A stretch of 64,000 nt of DNA from Salinimicrobium nanhaiense (GTDB taxonomy: Bacteria > Bacteroidota > Bacteroidia > Flavobacteriales > Flavobacteriaceae): contig JAAVJQ010000011.1 in the NCBI GenBank assembly GCA_012038135.1, positions 1 to 64,000 of the forward strand, read 5' to 3'. Below are positions 1 to 9,200 of this stretch, one piece after another (position 1 is the first letter of the stretch; every line of letters starts with the position of its first letter). A program made the translations under genes and the position numbers. The notes under the pieces were generated by a model. It searched no databases, was not told the origin of the DNA, and saw nothing but the letters and a program-made list of their open reading frames with translations.

Positions 1-161
1 ACTAACTAAACCACTTTTATTAGGCTTCTTTCTGACAAACATAATGCGAATAAAAATAGCATTTTGCCTGTAATAATAAGCTGGGACACCCTAAACAAAA
101 ACTAAGCTCCAGTGTTTATAAGGGGTGCGGAAGGGTGAAGCCATAACCCGCACAAAACAGG

Positions 162-1202
162 CTACTGAGATTTATTGAGCCCGTACCTTTCTTTATAAAA
201 ATCTTTGATGGGTTGAAAAGGTCCGTACTTGTGTTGATCGGCAGGAAAATCATCTGCCCAGGGGCCGTAGGGGGTAGACACAGGTTTTAGTTTAAGATCG
301 GGAAAATCTTTTTCCTTGTTTTCTTTTTCAGGTCTGCTAAAGCTGTTAATATAACCCGCTAAATGATAAGCTTCTTCATCGGTTAATTTTGGGTTATCCC
401 TGCTGGCTTCCCCAAATGGCATGTTCCCTTTTATAAAATTGGAAGCAGTAATAACACGATGCATTCCTGCACCATCATTATAGCTATCTTCTCCCCACAG
501 AGGGGGATACAAATAAAACCCGCCTGCAGAACCGGTCTTTTTAATACCTTGCCCGGTCTCGCCATGACACCTTACGCATTCTACCTGGTACAAAGCTGCA
601 CCTTTTTCAAGATCAACTGCAAAATCAGGTATTTTAATAGAAGGAAATCCTTTGAATTCGGCTTTTCGATCTTCAGGAATATCCTGGCTCAGCCAATCCA
701 TATAAGCTATAATAGCCTCCATCTCTCTGGATCCTTTCGGAAGCATTTCACCATCCATACTTCTCTCCATACAGCCGTTGATCCTGTCCTCTAAAGTGCC
801 TTCAGAATTTGAACGATTACTGAATTGTGGAAATCTTTCTGTTATGCCAACCCATGAGGCCGAACCGGGCCTAGTCCCGGCATCTAAATGGCAATTAGTA
901 CACGCAAGATGATTGCCTGCATATCTGATTTTTGGATCTTCTGCACCCGGTCCCATTTGATTGGGACTATCTGTGACCAATTGGTATCCATATTCAACCT
1001 TCTTATCGCCAAAACCTTCCGCAATCGCGAGATCAATATCTCTGGGAGTCCATTCCTGAACCTTTTCAGCCACTGACTTTTTAATAAATAATCCGGGATA
1101 GGTCTGATAAAAAAGAACTCCTAAAAAGATCACTAATACTAAAGTGATTACTGCTCCAAATATATTGGCTATACTTTTCACGAGGGTGGAGAACTTGTCC
1201 AT
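162..1202 (-). CDS. TsdA-like dihaem cytochrome c (thiosulfate dehydrogenase family)
   Basis: A 346-residue protein with one N-terminal membrane segment (about residues 12-32) that would anchor it with the haem domains in the periplasm. Two haem-binding motifs are visible, CTNCH at 101-105 and CVRCH at 209-213. The stretch after the first motif (HLDAGT, then the NGCMERSMDG motif with Cys144) resembles TsdA, where a cysteine is the distal ligand of haem 1. Met261 in NMPFG is a plausible haem 2 ligand. Enzymes of this family oxidise thiosulfate to tetrathionate or run the reverse reaction. The neighbourhood (TlpA-like thioredoxin, TauE/SafE exporter, Crp/Fnr regulator) fits sulfur-compound handling. 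It starts at the first ATG, just before the membrane segment. The shared Crp-type operator of the cluster was not found upstream of this gene. The alternative is a generic dihaem cytochrome in an electron-transfer chain. Confidence 0.75.
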   Translation of the reverse strand: MDKFSTLVKSIANIFGAVITLVLVIFLGVLFYQTYPGLFIKKSVAEKVQEWTPRDIDLAIAEGFGDKKVEYGYQLVTDSPNQMGPGAEDPKIRYAGNHLACTNCHLDAGTRPGSASWVGITERFPQFSNRSNSEGTLEDRINGCMERSMDGEMLPKGSREMEAIIAYMDWLSQDIPEDRKAEFKGFPSIKIPDFAVDLEKGAALYQVECVRCHGETGQGIKKTGSAGGFYLYPPLWGEDSYNDGAGMHRVITASNFIKGNMPFGEASRDNPKLTDEEAYHLAGYINSFSRPEKENKEKDFPDLKLKPVSTPYGPWADDFPADQHKYGPFQPIKDFYKERYGLNKSQ

Positions 1203-1387
1203 TATTTAATGTTTTAAGTGAAAACAAGAATCTATTAAGAAACCTCATATCTATGAAAATCAGATAAATGATCTACATGTTAAAAGGTTTTAGAGAGAAA
1301 AACATTAGCCCAACATCCTTTAATTAATCAGGTTTATTTGTTATACCGGAATTTGTGAGAAGGAGAAAGGGAAGCTTTCTCCAATCC

Positions 1388-1993
1388 CTAATACTGCTCC
1401 TTTAAAAACTTCCTGAACTTACCGGTATCATAATCTCCCATTCCCAGGTGCGTCATTACGAGCTTACCTTCTGCGTTGATCACAAAGGTGCTGGGGATAC
1501 TTTGCGTTTGGTACATCACCGGCATGCCTCCGTCTAATTTATAGATCTCAAAATCATAGCCTTTCTTTTCATTATAATCTATGGCTTTTTGAAAATCCTG
1601 ATCTACAGACAGCATGATAAATGCCACCTTCTCCTTATCTACATCCTTATAAAGTTTATTTATTCCTGGCATTTCGGCTACACAGGGAGGGCACCAGGTA
1701 GCCCAAACATTCATAAAGATCACTTTGCCTTTTAGATCTTTCATTGCCACTCTTTCCCCTTTGGAATTGATAAGGTTCATATTAAGATCTGCAGTGGGAT
1801 TTGCATCATTCATAGCCAGATCCTCCTTTTCTTCAAGGTCGGGGTTCATTAATCCGGTGGCGAGGATCCCGCGTTGCAGGAATCCCAGGACTTCGGTATG
1901 TAAACCTGATATATATAATCCGCCGAAAATGGCAAAAATGATCCCGTATTCTATGAGGTGTTTTTTCAGACTATTCTTCTTCTTTTCTTTCAT
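1388..1993 (-). CDS. TlpA/ResA-like thioredoxin-fold protein
   Basis: A 201-residue protein with a basic N-terminus, one membrane segment (about 13-30) and a periplasmic thioredoxin domain carrying the redox motif WCPPC at 100-104. The later cis-proline region (SIPSTFVI) is typical of TlpA/ResA thiol-disulfide oxidoreductases, which reduce or shuttle disulfides, often for cytochrome c maturation. The frame stays open upstream to 2110. However, a -7 promoter element (2024-2031) and a Crp-type operator (2053-2068) lie in that extension, so the start at 1993 (followed directly by a Lys-rich N-terminus) is preferred. It sits between the methyltransferase gene and the TsdA-like cytochrome, on the same strand. 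It could serve cytochrome assembly or sulfur redox; the sequence alone does not decide. Confidence 0.85.
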   Translation of the reverse strand: MKEKKKNSLKKHLIEYGIIFAIFGGLYISGLHTEVLGFLQRGILATGLMNPDLEEKEDLAMNDANPTADLNMNLINSKGERVAMKDLKGKVIFMNVWATWCPPCVAEMPGINKLYKDVDKEKVAFIMLSVDQDFQKAIDYNEKKGYDFEIYKLDGGMPVMYQTQSIPSTFVINAEGKLVMTHLGMGDYDTGKFRKFLKEQY

Positions 1994-2023
1994 GCTTGCA
2001 GTTATTCTTTGATTTAGGTATTC

Positions 2024-2068
2024 CAAAGATAGCGCCACTATTCCCTGTGGGATGTAACAAAGGTTACA
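2024..2068 (-). promoter_or_regulatory. Crp/Fnr-type operator and promoter of the TlpA-like gene
   Basis: On the minus strand, TATCTTTG (2031-2024) matches the Bacteroidota -7 element TAnnTTTG. A perfect 16-bp palindrome, TGTAACAAAGGTTACA read on the plus strand (2053-2068), is centred 33 bp upstream of it. This TGTAA-N6-TTACA geometry is that of Crp/Fnr family sites. With the start of transcription about 7 bp from the -7 element, the site is centred near -40, the usual place for a class II activator. The regulator gene lies 1.6 kb away. Confidence 0.65.
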
Positions 2069-2127
2069 GTAGGCAGCATGAAAAAAGGCATCCCAATGGA
2101 TGCCTTTCAAAAATGTAAAATTATTGT

Positions 2128-2763
2128 CTATTTCCGTTTTTCAGCAACAAAGCGTATCACCCGGCCTTTGCCTTTGTGGAATGCCCCCTCCTCAAGTTCA
2201 ATCTCTCCTTCAAAGAATTCTAAAAAATGAAGTTCCTTAAAGGTGTTTTTGATCTCCTCTTCCGAAAATAGCATTTTTGGCTCTTTTGGACCTCCAACTG
2301 CCGGATTCCTTTCCTGGTATTGAGGATGTTTAGAGGCAAAACCTTCAAAGATCACTTTTCCGCCTTCTTTTAAATATTTATGTGCTGAACTGAAGAAATC
2401 CTGTCTTTGTTCAGGTGGAAAGTGCGCATAGATAAGCGCTATGGCATCAAATTCTTCCTCTTTAAAGCTGAGGTTTTGCAGCCCGGAAACCGTATAATCG
2501 ATTTCCACACCTTCAGCTTCAGCCAGTCTTAAGGCTTTCTTCCGGCCTTCTTCGCTTTGATCAAAAGCCGATACCTGCCAGCCCAGTTTGGCGGCAAAAA
2601 TTGCATTTCTACCTTCCCCTTCCGCAGGAAAAAGGATCCTGCCGGGAGTTAGGCCTTTCAGTTTGGCTTTGAAAAATTCATTGGGATCTTTTCCGTAGAC
2701 ATATTCCTCCTGTTGGTATCTTTCATTCCAGAATTCTTGCATAACAACATATTTAGGATTCAA
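2128..2763 (-). CDS. class I SAM-dependent methyltransferase
   Basis: A 211-residue soluble protein with a Rossmann-type methyltransferase core. The motif I region reads LFPAEGEGRNA at about 44-54, followed by an acidic strand end (AFDQSEE) and a DAIALIYAHF motif IV region. It resembles the TehB/thiopurine methyltransferase-like group, but the substrate cannot be told. It begins only 9 bp after the TauE/SafE gene and is therefore probably co-transcribed with it from the operator-bearing promoter at 3594-3637. An internal Met8 (MQEFWNERY, start at 2742) aligns better with the usual family start. The first 7 residues may be untranslated. Confidence 0.8.
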   Translation of the reverse strand: MNPKYVVMQEFWNERYQQEEYVYGKDPNEFFKAKLKGLTPGRILFPAEGEGRNAIFAAKLGWQVSAFDQSEEGRKKALRLAEAEGVEIDYTVSGLQNLSFKEEEFDAIALIYAHFPPEQRQDFFSSAHKYLKEGGKVIFEGFASKHPQYQERNPAVGGPKEPKMLFSEEEIKNTFKELHFLEFFEGEIELEEGAFHKGKGRVIRFVAEKRK

Positions 2764-2772
2764 AAATGATAT

Positions 2773-3570
2773 TTACAGCAGCTCTTTTCCAATGATGTAA
2801 AGTCCCATTACCAGCACAAACCAGCCAAAACCTTTTTTCAGTTTTCTACCGTCAATGAATTTGTTGAGGTAACCACCCAGGAAGATCCCTATAATTGAAA
2901 GTCCGGTGAAGATCATGAGAAAGACCCAGTCTATGTCGAGATTCTGCACATCTCCAATAAAACCTATAAGAGATTTAACAGCGATGATGAGCAGGGAGGT
3001 GGCTACAGCTTTTTTCATGGGAAGTTTAGCAAGTAAGACCAGGGCAGGGATAATTAAAAATCCGCCGCCGGCACCAACAATTCCTGTTAATACGCCAACT
3101 ACAACTCCCTCAATAATGATTAGGGGATAGTTGTATTTCACCTTTGTCTCCCGCAGGTCTTCTTTGGAAGTTTCCCTGATCATGGATACCGATGCCACGA
3201 TCATGATCACTGCAAAGAACAGCATGATCCCGATGTTTTTAGTGACCTCAAAACCCCAGAGGGTGAAAATATGTTCGGGAATTGCCGGGACCAGATACTT
3301 TCGGGTGGCATAAACTGCTATAAATGCGGGTATGGAAAATACCGTTGCGGTGCGAAAATCCACCAGTTTCTTTTTTAGATTATTGAGTGCTCCCACGAGA
3401 GAGGAGGCTCCAACCACGAATAGGGAATAAGCGGTTGCCGTTACTGGATTAATTGACAGCAAATAGACCAGAACGGGGACAGTAAGAATGGATCCACCTC
3501 CTCCAATGAGGCCCAAAACAACTCCGATCAACAAAGCACCTAAATATCCTAAGAGGTCAATAATCTCCAA
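2773..3570 (-). CDS. TauE/SafE family sulfite exporter-like permease
   Basis: A 265-residue integral membrane protein with about seven to eight hydrophobic segments. It carries the two internal glycine-rich repeats of the TauE/SafE (DUF81) family, LGLIGGGGS near residue 20 and GIVGAGGG near 165. Members export sulfite, sulfoacetate or other organosulfur anions. Together with the TsdA-like cytochrome this supports sulfur metabolism as the theme of the cluster. The only in-frame start before the first membrane segment is TTG at 3570. A -7 promoter element lies 24 bp upstream of it, with a Crp-type palindrome beyond. Confidence 0.85.
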   Translation of the reverse strand: MEIIDLLGYLGALLIGVVLGLIGGGGSILTVPVLVYLLSINPVTATAYSLFVVGASSLVGALNNLKKKLVDFRTATVFSIPAFIAVYATRKYLVPAIPEHIFTLWGFEVTKNIGIMLFFAVIMIVASVSMIRETSKEDLRETKVKYNYPLIIIEGVVVGVLTGIVGAGGGFLIIPALVLLAKLPMKKAVATSLLIIAVKSLIGFIGDVQNLDIDWVFLMIFTGLSIIGIFLGGYLNKFIDGRKLKKGFGWFVLVMGLYIIGKELL

Positions 3571-3593
3571 AATTTCTTTAATTTAATTGGGAG

Positions 3594-3637
3594 CAAAAGT
3601 AACCTCCGGACCTTCCATTTGCAGTAACAAAAGTTAC
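3594..3637 (-). promoter_or_regulatory. Crp/Fnr-type operator and promoter of the TauE/SafE gene
   Basis: On the minus strand, TACTTTTG (3601-3594) matches the TAnnTTTG element. The palindrome GTAAC-AAAA-GTTAC (3624-3637) is centred exactly 33 bp upstream of it. The same half-sites and the same distance occur before the TlpA-like gene at 2024-2068. The site also lies just beyond the 3' end of the regulator gene at 3650-4282. Confidence 0.65.
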
Positions 3638-3649
3638 ACTTTTCTTGCC

Positions 3650-4282
3650 CTATAGCTCATGTACCACTATGCTGTTGCGTTGCAGAAGGATCTTACCTTC
3701 CATTTCCAGTCTTTTGAGCAACCGGGAAACGACTACCCGCGAGGTGTTGAGGTCATAAGCCACCTGTTGATGAGTGACCTGTAATTCCTCGGACTGGTTG
3801 ATCTTGGCTTTATCCTGCAGGTAGCGCAGCAGGCGCTTGTCCATATTCATAAAGGCCAGGGTATCTATGGTCTCCAGCATTTCTGTAAGCCGCGAATGAT
3901 AACTTTCAAAAACGAAATTTCTCCAGCTTTTATATTTGGCCGTCCATTCCTCGATCTTGCTTACAGGGATCATGATAAAGCGGGTATCTCTTTCGGCTAC
4001 AGCCCTCACTTCGCTTTTGGTTTGACCTAAACAGCAGGAGAGCGTTAGGGCACAGGTATCCCCTCTTTCCAGGAAATAAAGCAACAGTTCATTTCCTTCC
4101 TTATCCTCCCGTAATATCTTGATTGCGCCTTCCAGCAGTAAAGGCATGGAACTAATGTAATCGTTGATGTTCATAATGATCTCACCTTCCCTGGCGATTT
4201 TCAGGACCCCGGTATGTTCTATTTCTTTTAAAAGTTCTTCTTCAAAAATGAATCCGTAGGCTTCTTTAAGTTCCTGTAACAT
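3650..4282 (-). CDS. Crp/Fnr family transcriptional regulator
   Basis: A 210-residue protein with an N-terminal cyclic-nucleotide-binding-like barrel (about 15-125), a long dimer helix and a C-terminal winged helix. The recognition region THQQVAYDLNTSRVVVSRLL lies at 170-189. Cys77, Cys83 and Cys84 sit in the effector domain (DTCALTLSCCLG), a pattern seen in flavobacterial paralogues; a redox or metal sensing role is an inference. It lacks the N-terminal cysteine cluster of true Fnr. It lies directly upstream of the TauE/SafE gene, and two Crp-type palindromes of identical geometry in this cluster are its likely targets. Confidence 0.85.
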   Translation of the reverse strand: MLQELKEAYGFIFEEELLKEIEHTGVLKIAREGEIIMNINDYISSMPLLLEGAIKILREDKEGNELLLYFLERGDTCALTLSCCLGQTKSEVRAVAERDTRFIMIPVSKIEEWTAKYKSWRNFVFESYHSRLTEMLETIDTLAFMNMDKRLLRYLQDKAKINQSEELQVTHQQVAYDLNTSRVVVSRLLKRLEMEGKILLQRNSIVVHEL

Positions 4283-4490
4283 GTTTTTGCTAATGATAAG
4301 TATTAGGAAGAGCCAAGTTATTGATTTTCTATGTGAGGCTGGGAATTTTGGAATAAATAAAATTGAGGAATTAGGTTAAACACCCTTAAAAATAAAACTT
4401 AAATACCTAAAATTTAGTGAAATAACCTACACTTAACAATTAAAGGTGCGGGATTTGTTACTTTCACGAGAAACCAAAAAAGTAAGAATT

Positions 4491-5075
4491 ATGAAACTGA
4501 AAAAATTTTATTTATCGACTTGTTTCGCTCTGCTAATGTTGTTTAGCGGAAATCTTTTCGCGCAAGCGGATGGAGCCAAAAAAGATAAAGGAGAACAAAT
4601 AGTTGACATGGATGAGCGTCAGGAATTAAAAAGTGATGCAAAAAAAGCTGTTGAAGCCTTTAAGGAGAAGGATAATAGTATTCAGGAGATTTTAGACAGG
4701 GCTGCGGGATATGCAGTATTTCCAAATGTAGGTAAAGGAGCCTGGATCCTGGGCGGGGCTGCCGGGAACGGAGTGGTTTATGAAAACGGGAAAGTTGTAG
4801 GATTTACAGAACTTCGCCAACTCGACGTTGGTTTCCAAATAGGAGGACAAGCATTTAGAGAGATCATCATTTTTAGAACACAACAAGCCCTGGATAATTT
4901 CAAAAAGGGAAATTTTGAGTTTGAAGGGAGCGCATCTGCTGTTGTCTGGGATGAAGGTAAAGGAGAAGCCATTAATTTTAAAGATGGAGTTGGGGTAGCT
5001 ATTATGCCTAAAGCAGGTGTTATGGCAGGAATCTCTGTAGGTGGTCAAAAATTCAATTACGGAGAAGTCCAGTAA
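4491..5075 (+). CDS. SYLF/Ysc84 domain secreted protein
   Basis: A 194-residue protein with a signal peptide (about 1-25, ending FAQA) and a SYLF (Ysc84, formerly DUF500) domain. The segment AAGYAVFPNVGKGAWILGG is the hallmark of that family, whose eukaryotic members bind phosphoinositides and actin; bacterial members are poorly understood. The frame is open from 4446, but ATG at 4491 is chosen because it opens the signal peptide. The gene is monocistronic and ends in a strong hairpin terminator. Confidence 0.8.
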   Translation: MKLKKFYLSTCFALLMLFSGNLFAQADGAKKDKGEQIVDMDERQELKSDAKKAVEAFKEKDNSIQEILDRAAGYAVFPNVGKGAWILGGAAGNGVVYENGKVVGFTELRQLDVGFQIGGQAFREIIIFRTQQALDNFKKGNFEFEGSASAVVWDEGKGEAINFKDGVGVAIMPKAGVMAGISVGGQKFNYGEVQ

Positions 5076-5097
5076 GAAGGCTTAAAATATTTTAGGT

Positions 5098-5129
5098 AAA
5101 AAACCGGCATTGTTGCCGGTTTTTTTTTG
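5098..5129 (+). terminator. intrinsic terminator after the SYLF gene
   Basis: A 6-bp stem CCGGCA/TGCCGG (5104-5109 with 5114-5119) has a 4-nt loop and is flanked by an A-run and a run of nine T. Confidence 0.85.
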
Positions 5130-5367
5130 CTGCGATGAGCCAGGAACCAGAACTTCAAGTATTCAGTGCCCAGTTGGCAGTCTTCAGTATAGTTTAACTA
5201 CGGTTAAAATCTGCGAAAATTGCCACGATTAGCGTGAAATATCGGAGCCATAAGAATCTTCGGTAGTTAGGAATCAGTGGTAAAACTACCGACCTCTGCT
5301 GACTGCTTACTGCTTACTACTGACTGCCTACTTCTGACCACTGACCACTGCGCACTGAACACTACAA
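5130..5367. repeat. degenerate short-repeat spacer
   Basis: No gene is seen. The second half (about 5290-5362) is a low-complexity run of variants of ACTGACT / CTGCTTACT / TGACCACTG. Similar decayed spacer text is seen at 37960-38235. It looks like slipped-strand expansion or a decayed REP-like spacer. Confidence 0.5.
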
Positions 5368-6144
5368 TCACGCTCCCTGCCCCAGGTTTTGCATGAGTCC
5401 GCCGTCCATAGGATAAGTGGAACCTGTGACATAATCTGAATCTGAAGAGGCTAAGAACACCGCCAGCTTCCCGATCTCTTCCGGCCTTCCTGCCCGTTTC
5501 ATGGGAATATGCTGCACCTGGTCCTTTCTCACCTCCTTATCTTCCACAGCTTCTTCATTCATTGGGGTAAGGATCATTCCCGGGGCAATATTGTTAACGT
5601 TAATCCCTTCTTCTGCCAGCTCAAGAGCCAGCACCCGTGTAAAATTGCGAACAGCACCTTTTGTTGCACAATATTCTGCTGTTCCCGGAGCAGGAATTTC
5701 CTCATGAACAGAACTTACGTTGATGATCTTTGCCTTTCCGCCTTGTTTTCTTACCTGATTGATAAACCTGCGGGTACAAAAGAAATATCCGTAAACATTG
5801 GTTTTCATGGCAGTATCCCAAACTTCAGTAGACATATCGGCCACTTTAATGCCCTGTCCGTTTACGGCGGCATTGTTCATGAGAATATCCACTCTTCCAA
5901 ATTCCTCTATGGCTTTGTCAAACATTCGTTCGACTTCTTTTTCCTCGGTGACATCTAACTGCACCACCAGGCCTTTGCTGCCTGCCGCTTCTACTTTTTT
6001 TAAAGTTGCCTGTGCACCTTCTTCATCAGAATGATAGGTGATCACCACTTTAGCACCTTCCTTTGCAAATTCTATAGCGGTTGCCTGCCCAATGCCCGAA
6101 TCTGAGCCCGTAATTAAGGCTACCTTTCCTTCTAATTTTCCCAT
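5368..6144 (-). CDS. short-chain dehydrogenase/reductase (glucose 1-dehydrogenase-like)
   Basis: A 258-residue classical SDR. The cofactor motif TGSDSGIG lies at 12-19, NNAA at 90-93, catalytic Ser145 and the YxxxK pair Tyr158/Lys162. The C-terminal PMDGG is usual for the group annotated as glucose 1-dehydrogenase or 3-oxoacyl-ACP reductase-like. The substrate is not predictable. Length and start are normal, and it stands alone between the repeat spacer and the large barrel gene. Confidence 0.85.
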   Translation of the reverse strand: MGKLEGKVALITGSDSGIGQATAIEFAKEGAKVVITYHSDEEGAQATLKKVEAAGSKGLVVQLDVTEEKEVERMFDKAIEEFGRVDILMNNAAVNGQGIKVADMSTEVWDTAMKTNVYGYFFCTRRFINQVRKQGGKAKIINVSSVHEEIPAPGTAEYCATKGAVRNFTRVLALELAEEGINVNNIAPGMILTPMNEEAVEDKEVRKDQVQHIPMKRAGRPEEIGKLAVFLASSDSDYVTGSTYPMDGGLMQNLGQGA

Positions 6145-6237
6145 AGCATATTTATTAATTTGATTGTTTTAGACCGTCATGAAGCTAATAAGGAAAGATG
6201 AAAGCCGCCGTTAATAAAAAGGTAATTTACCTGAGTT

Positions 6238-9200
6238 CTAGTATTTAAAATTTAGCATTACGCTTATACGGGTCCCATCGTCCCCTTGGTATAGACCAAG
6301 ATTTCCTGTGACTGCAAGACCGGCACTAATCCAGATGGAGCCACCATAATTATTATGCCAGCGTTCTGAATTCTCTCCCGGCACCCACACCCTTCCATAG
6401 TCAAATCCTGCCGTTACTCCATATACAATGGGCAGAAAACTGTTCTCCCAAAGTCCTAACGGAGTTCTTAGATCTGTACTGTGATAAAACGCCTGTTTGC
6501 CTGTAAAACGGTGATTGCGGTAGCCCCTTAGGCTGTGATTTCCACCAATATCCGCAGCGTGATAGATTTCATAATTATCACCAAAAATGACCTCTCCACC
6601 TAGTTTTGTAGCAAAGACAGGATAACCTCTAGCTCGAAGAGGGTAATTAAAAGAGACCGAAGGTTGGAGATATCCAAATTCATTACCTGCGCCGTCTATA
6701 CTTTTTTTGTATCCAGTTGAAAGTTGTATGTCAGACCCAAGATTGGGAAAGGTAATTCTATTTTTGCTGTAGAACCTGTAATTGGCTTCGGCACCGGCAT
6801 ACAACTGCCTGTCAAAAATGTCATTTTCAGGCTCCAGTATTTCGCCCAGATAGGTTTCCTGTTCATACTCTACCTCGTAGGATTCCAGGGAGGCACCAAT
6901 ATTTAGGACACTGCCGGCGTTATTGCGCCATATCAAGGAAGGTGAAAAATATCCTTGTTGGATCCTCACCCGATTATAGTCGAAGTCGGTATCATCGGCG
7001 TCGTATTTCGTTTCTGTTCCGCTTCCGAAGTAATTAAGAGTGTAATTTGGACTTGTATAGCGGGCGGTAATTCCAAGATTCCAGTTATAGAAGAGATGCG
7101 CGAACTCCCCGCGGTATCTCACCGAAAAACCATTCGTTGCAAAGTAATAGTTCGTCAATAGCTCATGCTGTGCCTGGAAAGGGTTATTAACAAGGCCATA
7201 TGTTGTCCAGATAGCTTCTGCACCAAGAGTAAGACCGGCATCGGGTTCGAAGTTTACATAGGGCAACACCATGAACTCAGTATATTTGAACTTGTTATAA
7301 CGAAAATTATTGATCTCGTATGAATTTGAGAGTAGCTTTCGTGATCCAGGTTGGAGGATCTCATTTTCTTCAGTTTTGAAGTCATAGAGCTTCACATTCT
7401 TCTTGTTCTGGAAGTCATAAACATCTTTTCCCGGGCCTCCCAAAATCCTCAGCCTTACCAGATCCTCACCGTTACCCGAGATCTTAAAGCTGTCATCCCC
7501 GGCCATTCCATATATCCAGATATCTTCTGTTTCCCGTGAATTATAATTATGACTAAAGATCTGCTGCCCTTCAGAGAATTGCACAATTTCGGAAATGCCA
7601 TTCCCAATACGCCTTATCTCAAACTTCTCATCTTCATCTGTGCCAGTGATCACAGTCAATTCTTTTAGCCGTTCGTAATATCTCTGTGCGATGTCCATTA
7701 GATTCTCTCGTCGGCCCTTTAATTTTAGCTTTATCTCCTCAATGCTTTCATCTTGTGCAGCTTTGGGAAGTTCGGCAAAGGCAGTCTCAATTTGCTCATC
7801 GGTAATGGTATTTTGAATGTTCTTCACCTGCTCCTCCCATTGTGCCCATTCGCTTTTGAAAAGGAACTGTAAGTCCAGAGGATAGCCAGACCAGTTGAAC
7901 CTTTTAATGTCCTCAATATCCTCTTCAAAAGTCTGCATTTTTCTTAAAGTGGGCACTGCAAGTTTTATGGCTTGTATAAGGGGACCGTCGTATTTGGAAA
8001 AAGCCTGATCTCTGTCTCGCGGAATGGGTACATAAATCTTTGTGTCATTCTCTTCATATTCGGCCCACCGCCAGTTGTCCTGGTGGCGATCCCAATCTCC
8101 AATCAACATATCAAAGAGCCGGGCCTTGATATATTCCTGTTCGTCAACGCTGGCTTGAGGATTTTCCCTTAGCTCTTCCAATAAATCGAAGGTGCTAATA
8201 ATTTCGTCTGGGTTGTTAAACTGTGCAAATGATTTGTTCTCGCTGCCCGCGTGGGCTTGTAGCTCGTACAGTGCATCCCCATATTCATCATTGTGGATGC
8301 CTAGTGCCGATTGCCGGGGTACATAATAAATTTCCGGTTTAATATGAGGTAGGTCAAGTGCTTCGGCAAAGTTGTCAAGAGCAAACTTAGCATAGGGATG
8401 TGAGGTCGTAAAATAATCCTGAACAAGCCTTACGGGAAAAATATTATTGATCCTGTCCCTCACATAAGAGTTTGGAACAAGATCGGCCTGAATATATTGT
8501 TCAGCACTTTTTCGCAAAGCCCGCAGCGTATATTCGTTATCATTCGTACTAATAAACCTTATCGATCTGGACTGTTGCCCGCCGCCTTCCTTTATTGGAG
8601 TGAGGCCGCCGTGTATAGTATCCAGGAACAAAACCGGAACTTCAATTTTGGTGCTATACACATCCCGATAATGATCTCCCCACAAAAAACGATAGAATCC
8701 GCTCTTATTAGTTTCTTCGGGAGTGTAAATAGAAGAGGAAAAGCTGTCTCCCATCTCTTCCCAGGAATCCTCTTCGAGGTTATTTTTTACAGATCCTTCC
8801 TGCGGAATATCCTTAGTAAAGACAGGTCGTTCTGCTGAAGAATTTACTGTAAAAAATTCTACCCTTGAATTGCCATTTTTGAATACCGTAAGTTTGGCAA
8901 ACCCGGCCTCTTCTGAAGCGAAGTGATCATCTTCTGTGGCTTTGGCACTTTCAGTCTCTGCCGCAGTTGCACTTATGATCTGGTGGTTACGTTCGTTGTT
9001 TAGGTATTGGAGGTTAGTATGATTTCCCGATATAAAGATGACATCATCAAACTGGCTGGCAAGGGTTTCCAGTCTTTTCCCTAATTCCCGGTATAAAGGG
9101 TTCTCGAAATTCTGTCGGGAAAAGGGGAAGACATTATAAAGAATTCCTTTATTTGTGGAGCTTAGCACCGGGTGATGAACGGCTATGATCTTCACCTTTC

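Noticed and set aside
125..153. Terminator after the TsdA-like gene (GTGCGG/CCGCAC)
   Set aside because: A 6-bp stem with a 17-nt loop and no T-run on the minus strand; too weak to list as a feature.
1203..1300. Crp-type operator upstream of the TsdA-like gene
   Set aside because: Only a loose TTAA-type similarity was seen; the TGTAA-N6-TTACA pattern is absent, so the gene is not placed in that regulon.
1994..2110. N-terminal extension of the TlpA-like gene
   Set aside because: The extension contains the Crp-type palindrome and the -7 element, and it would put 39 residues before a normal membrane anchor.
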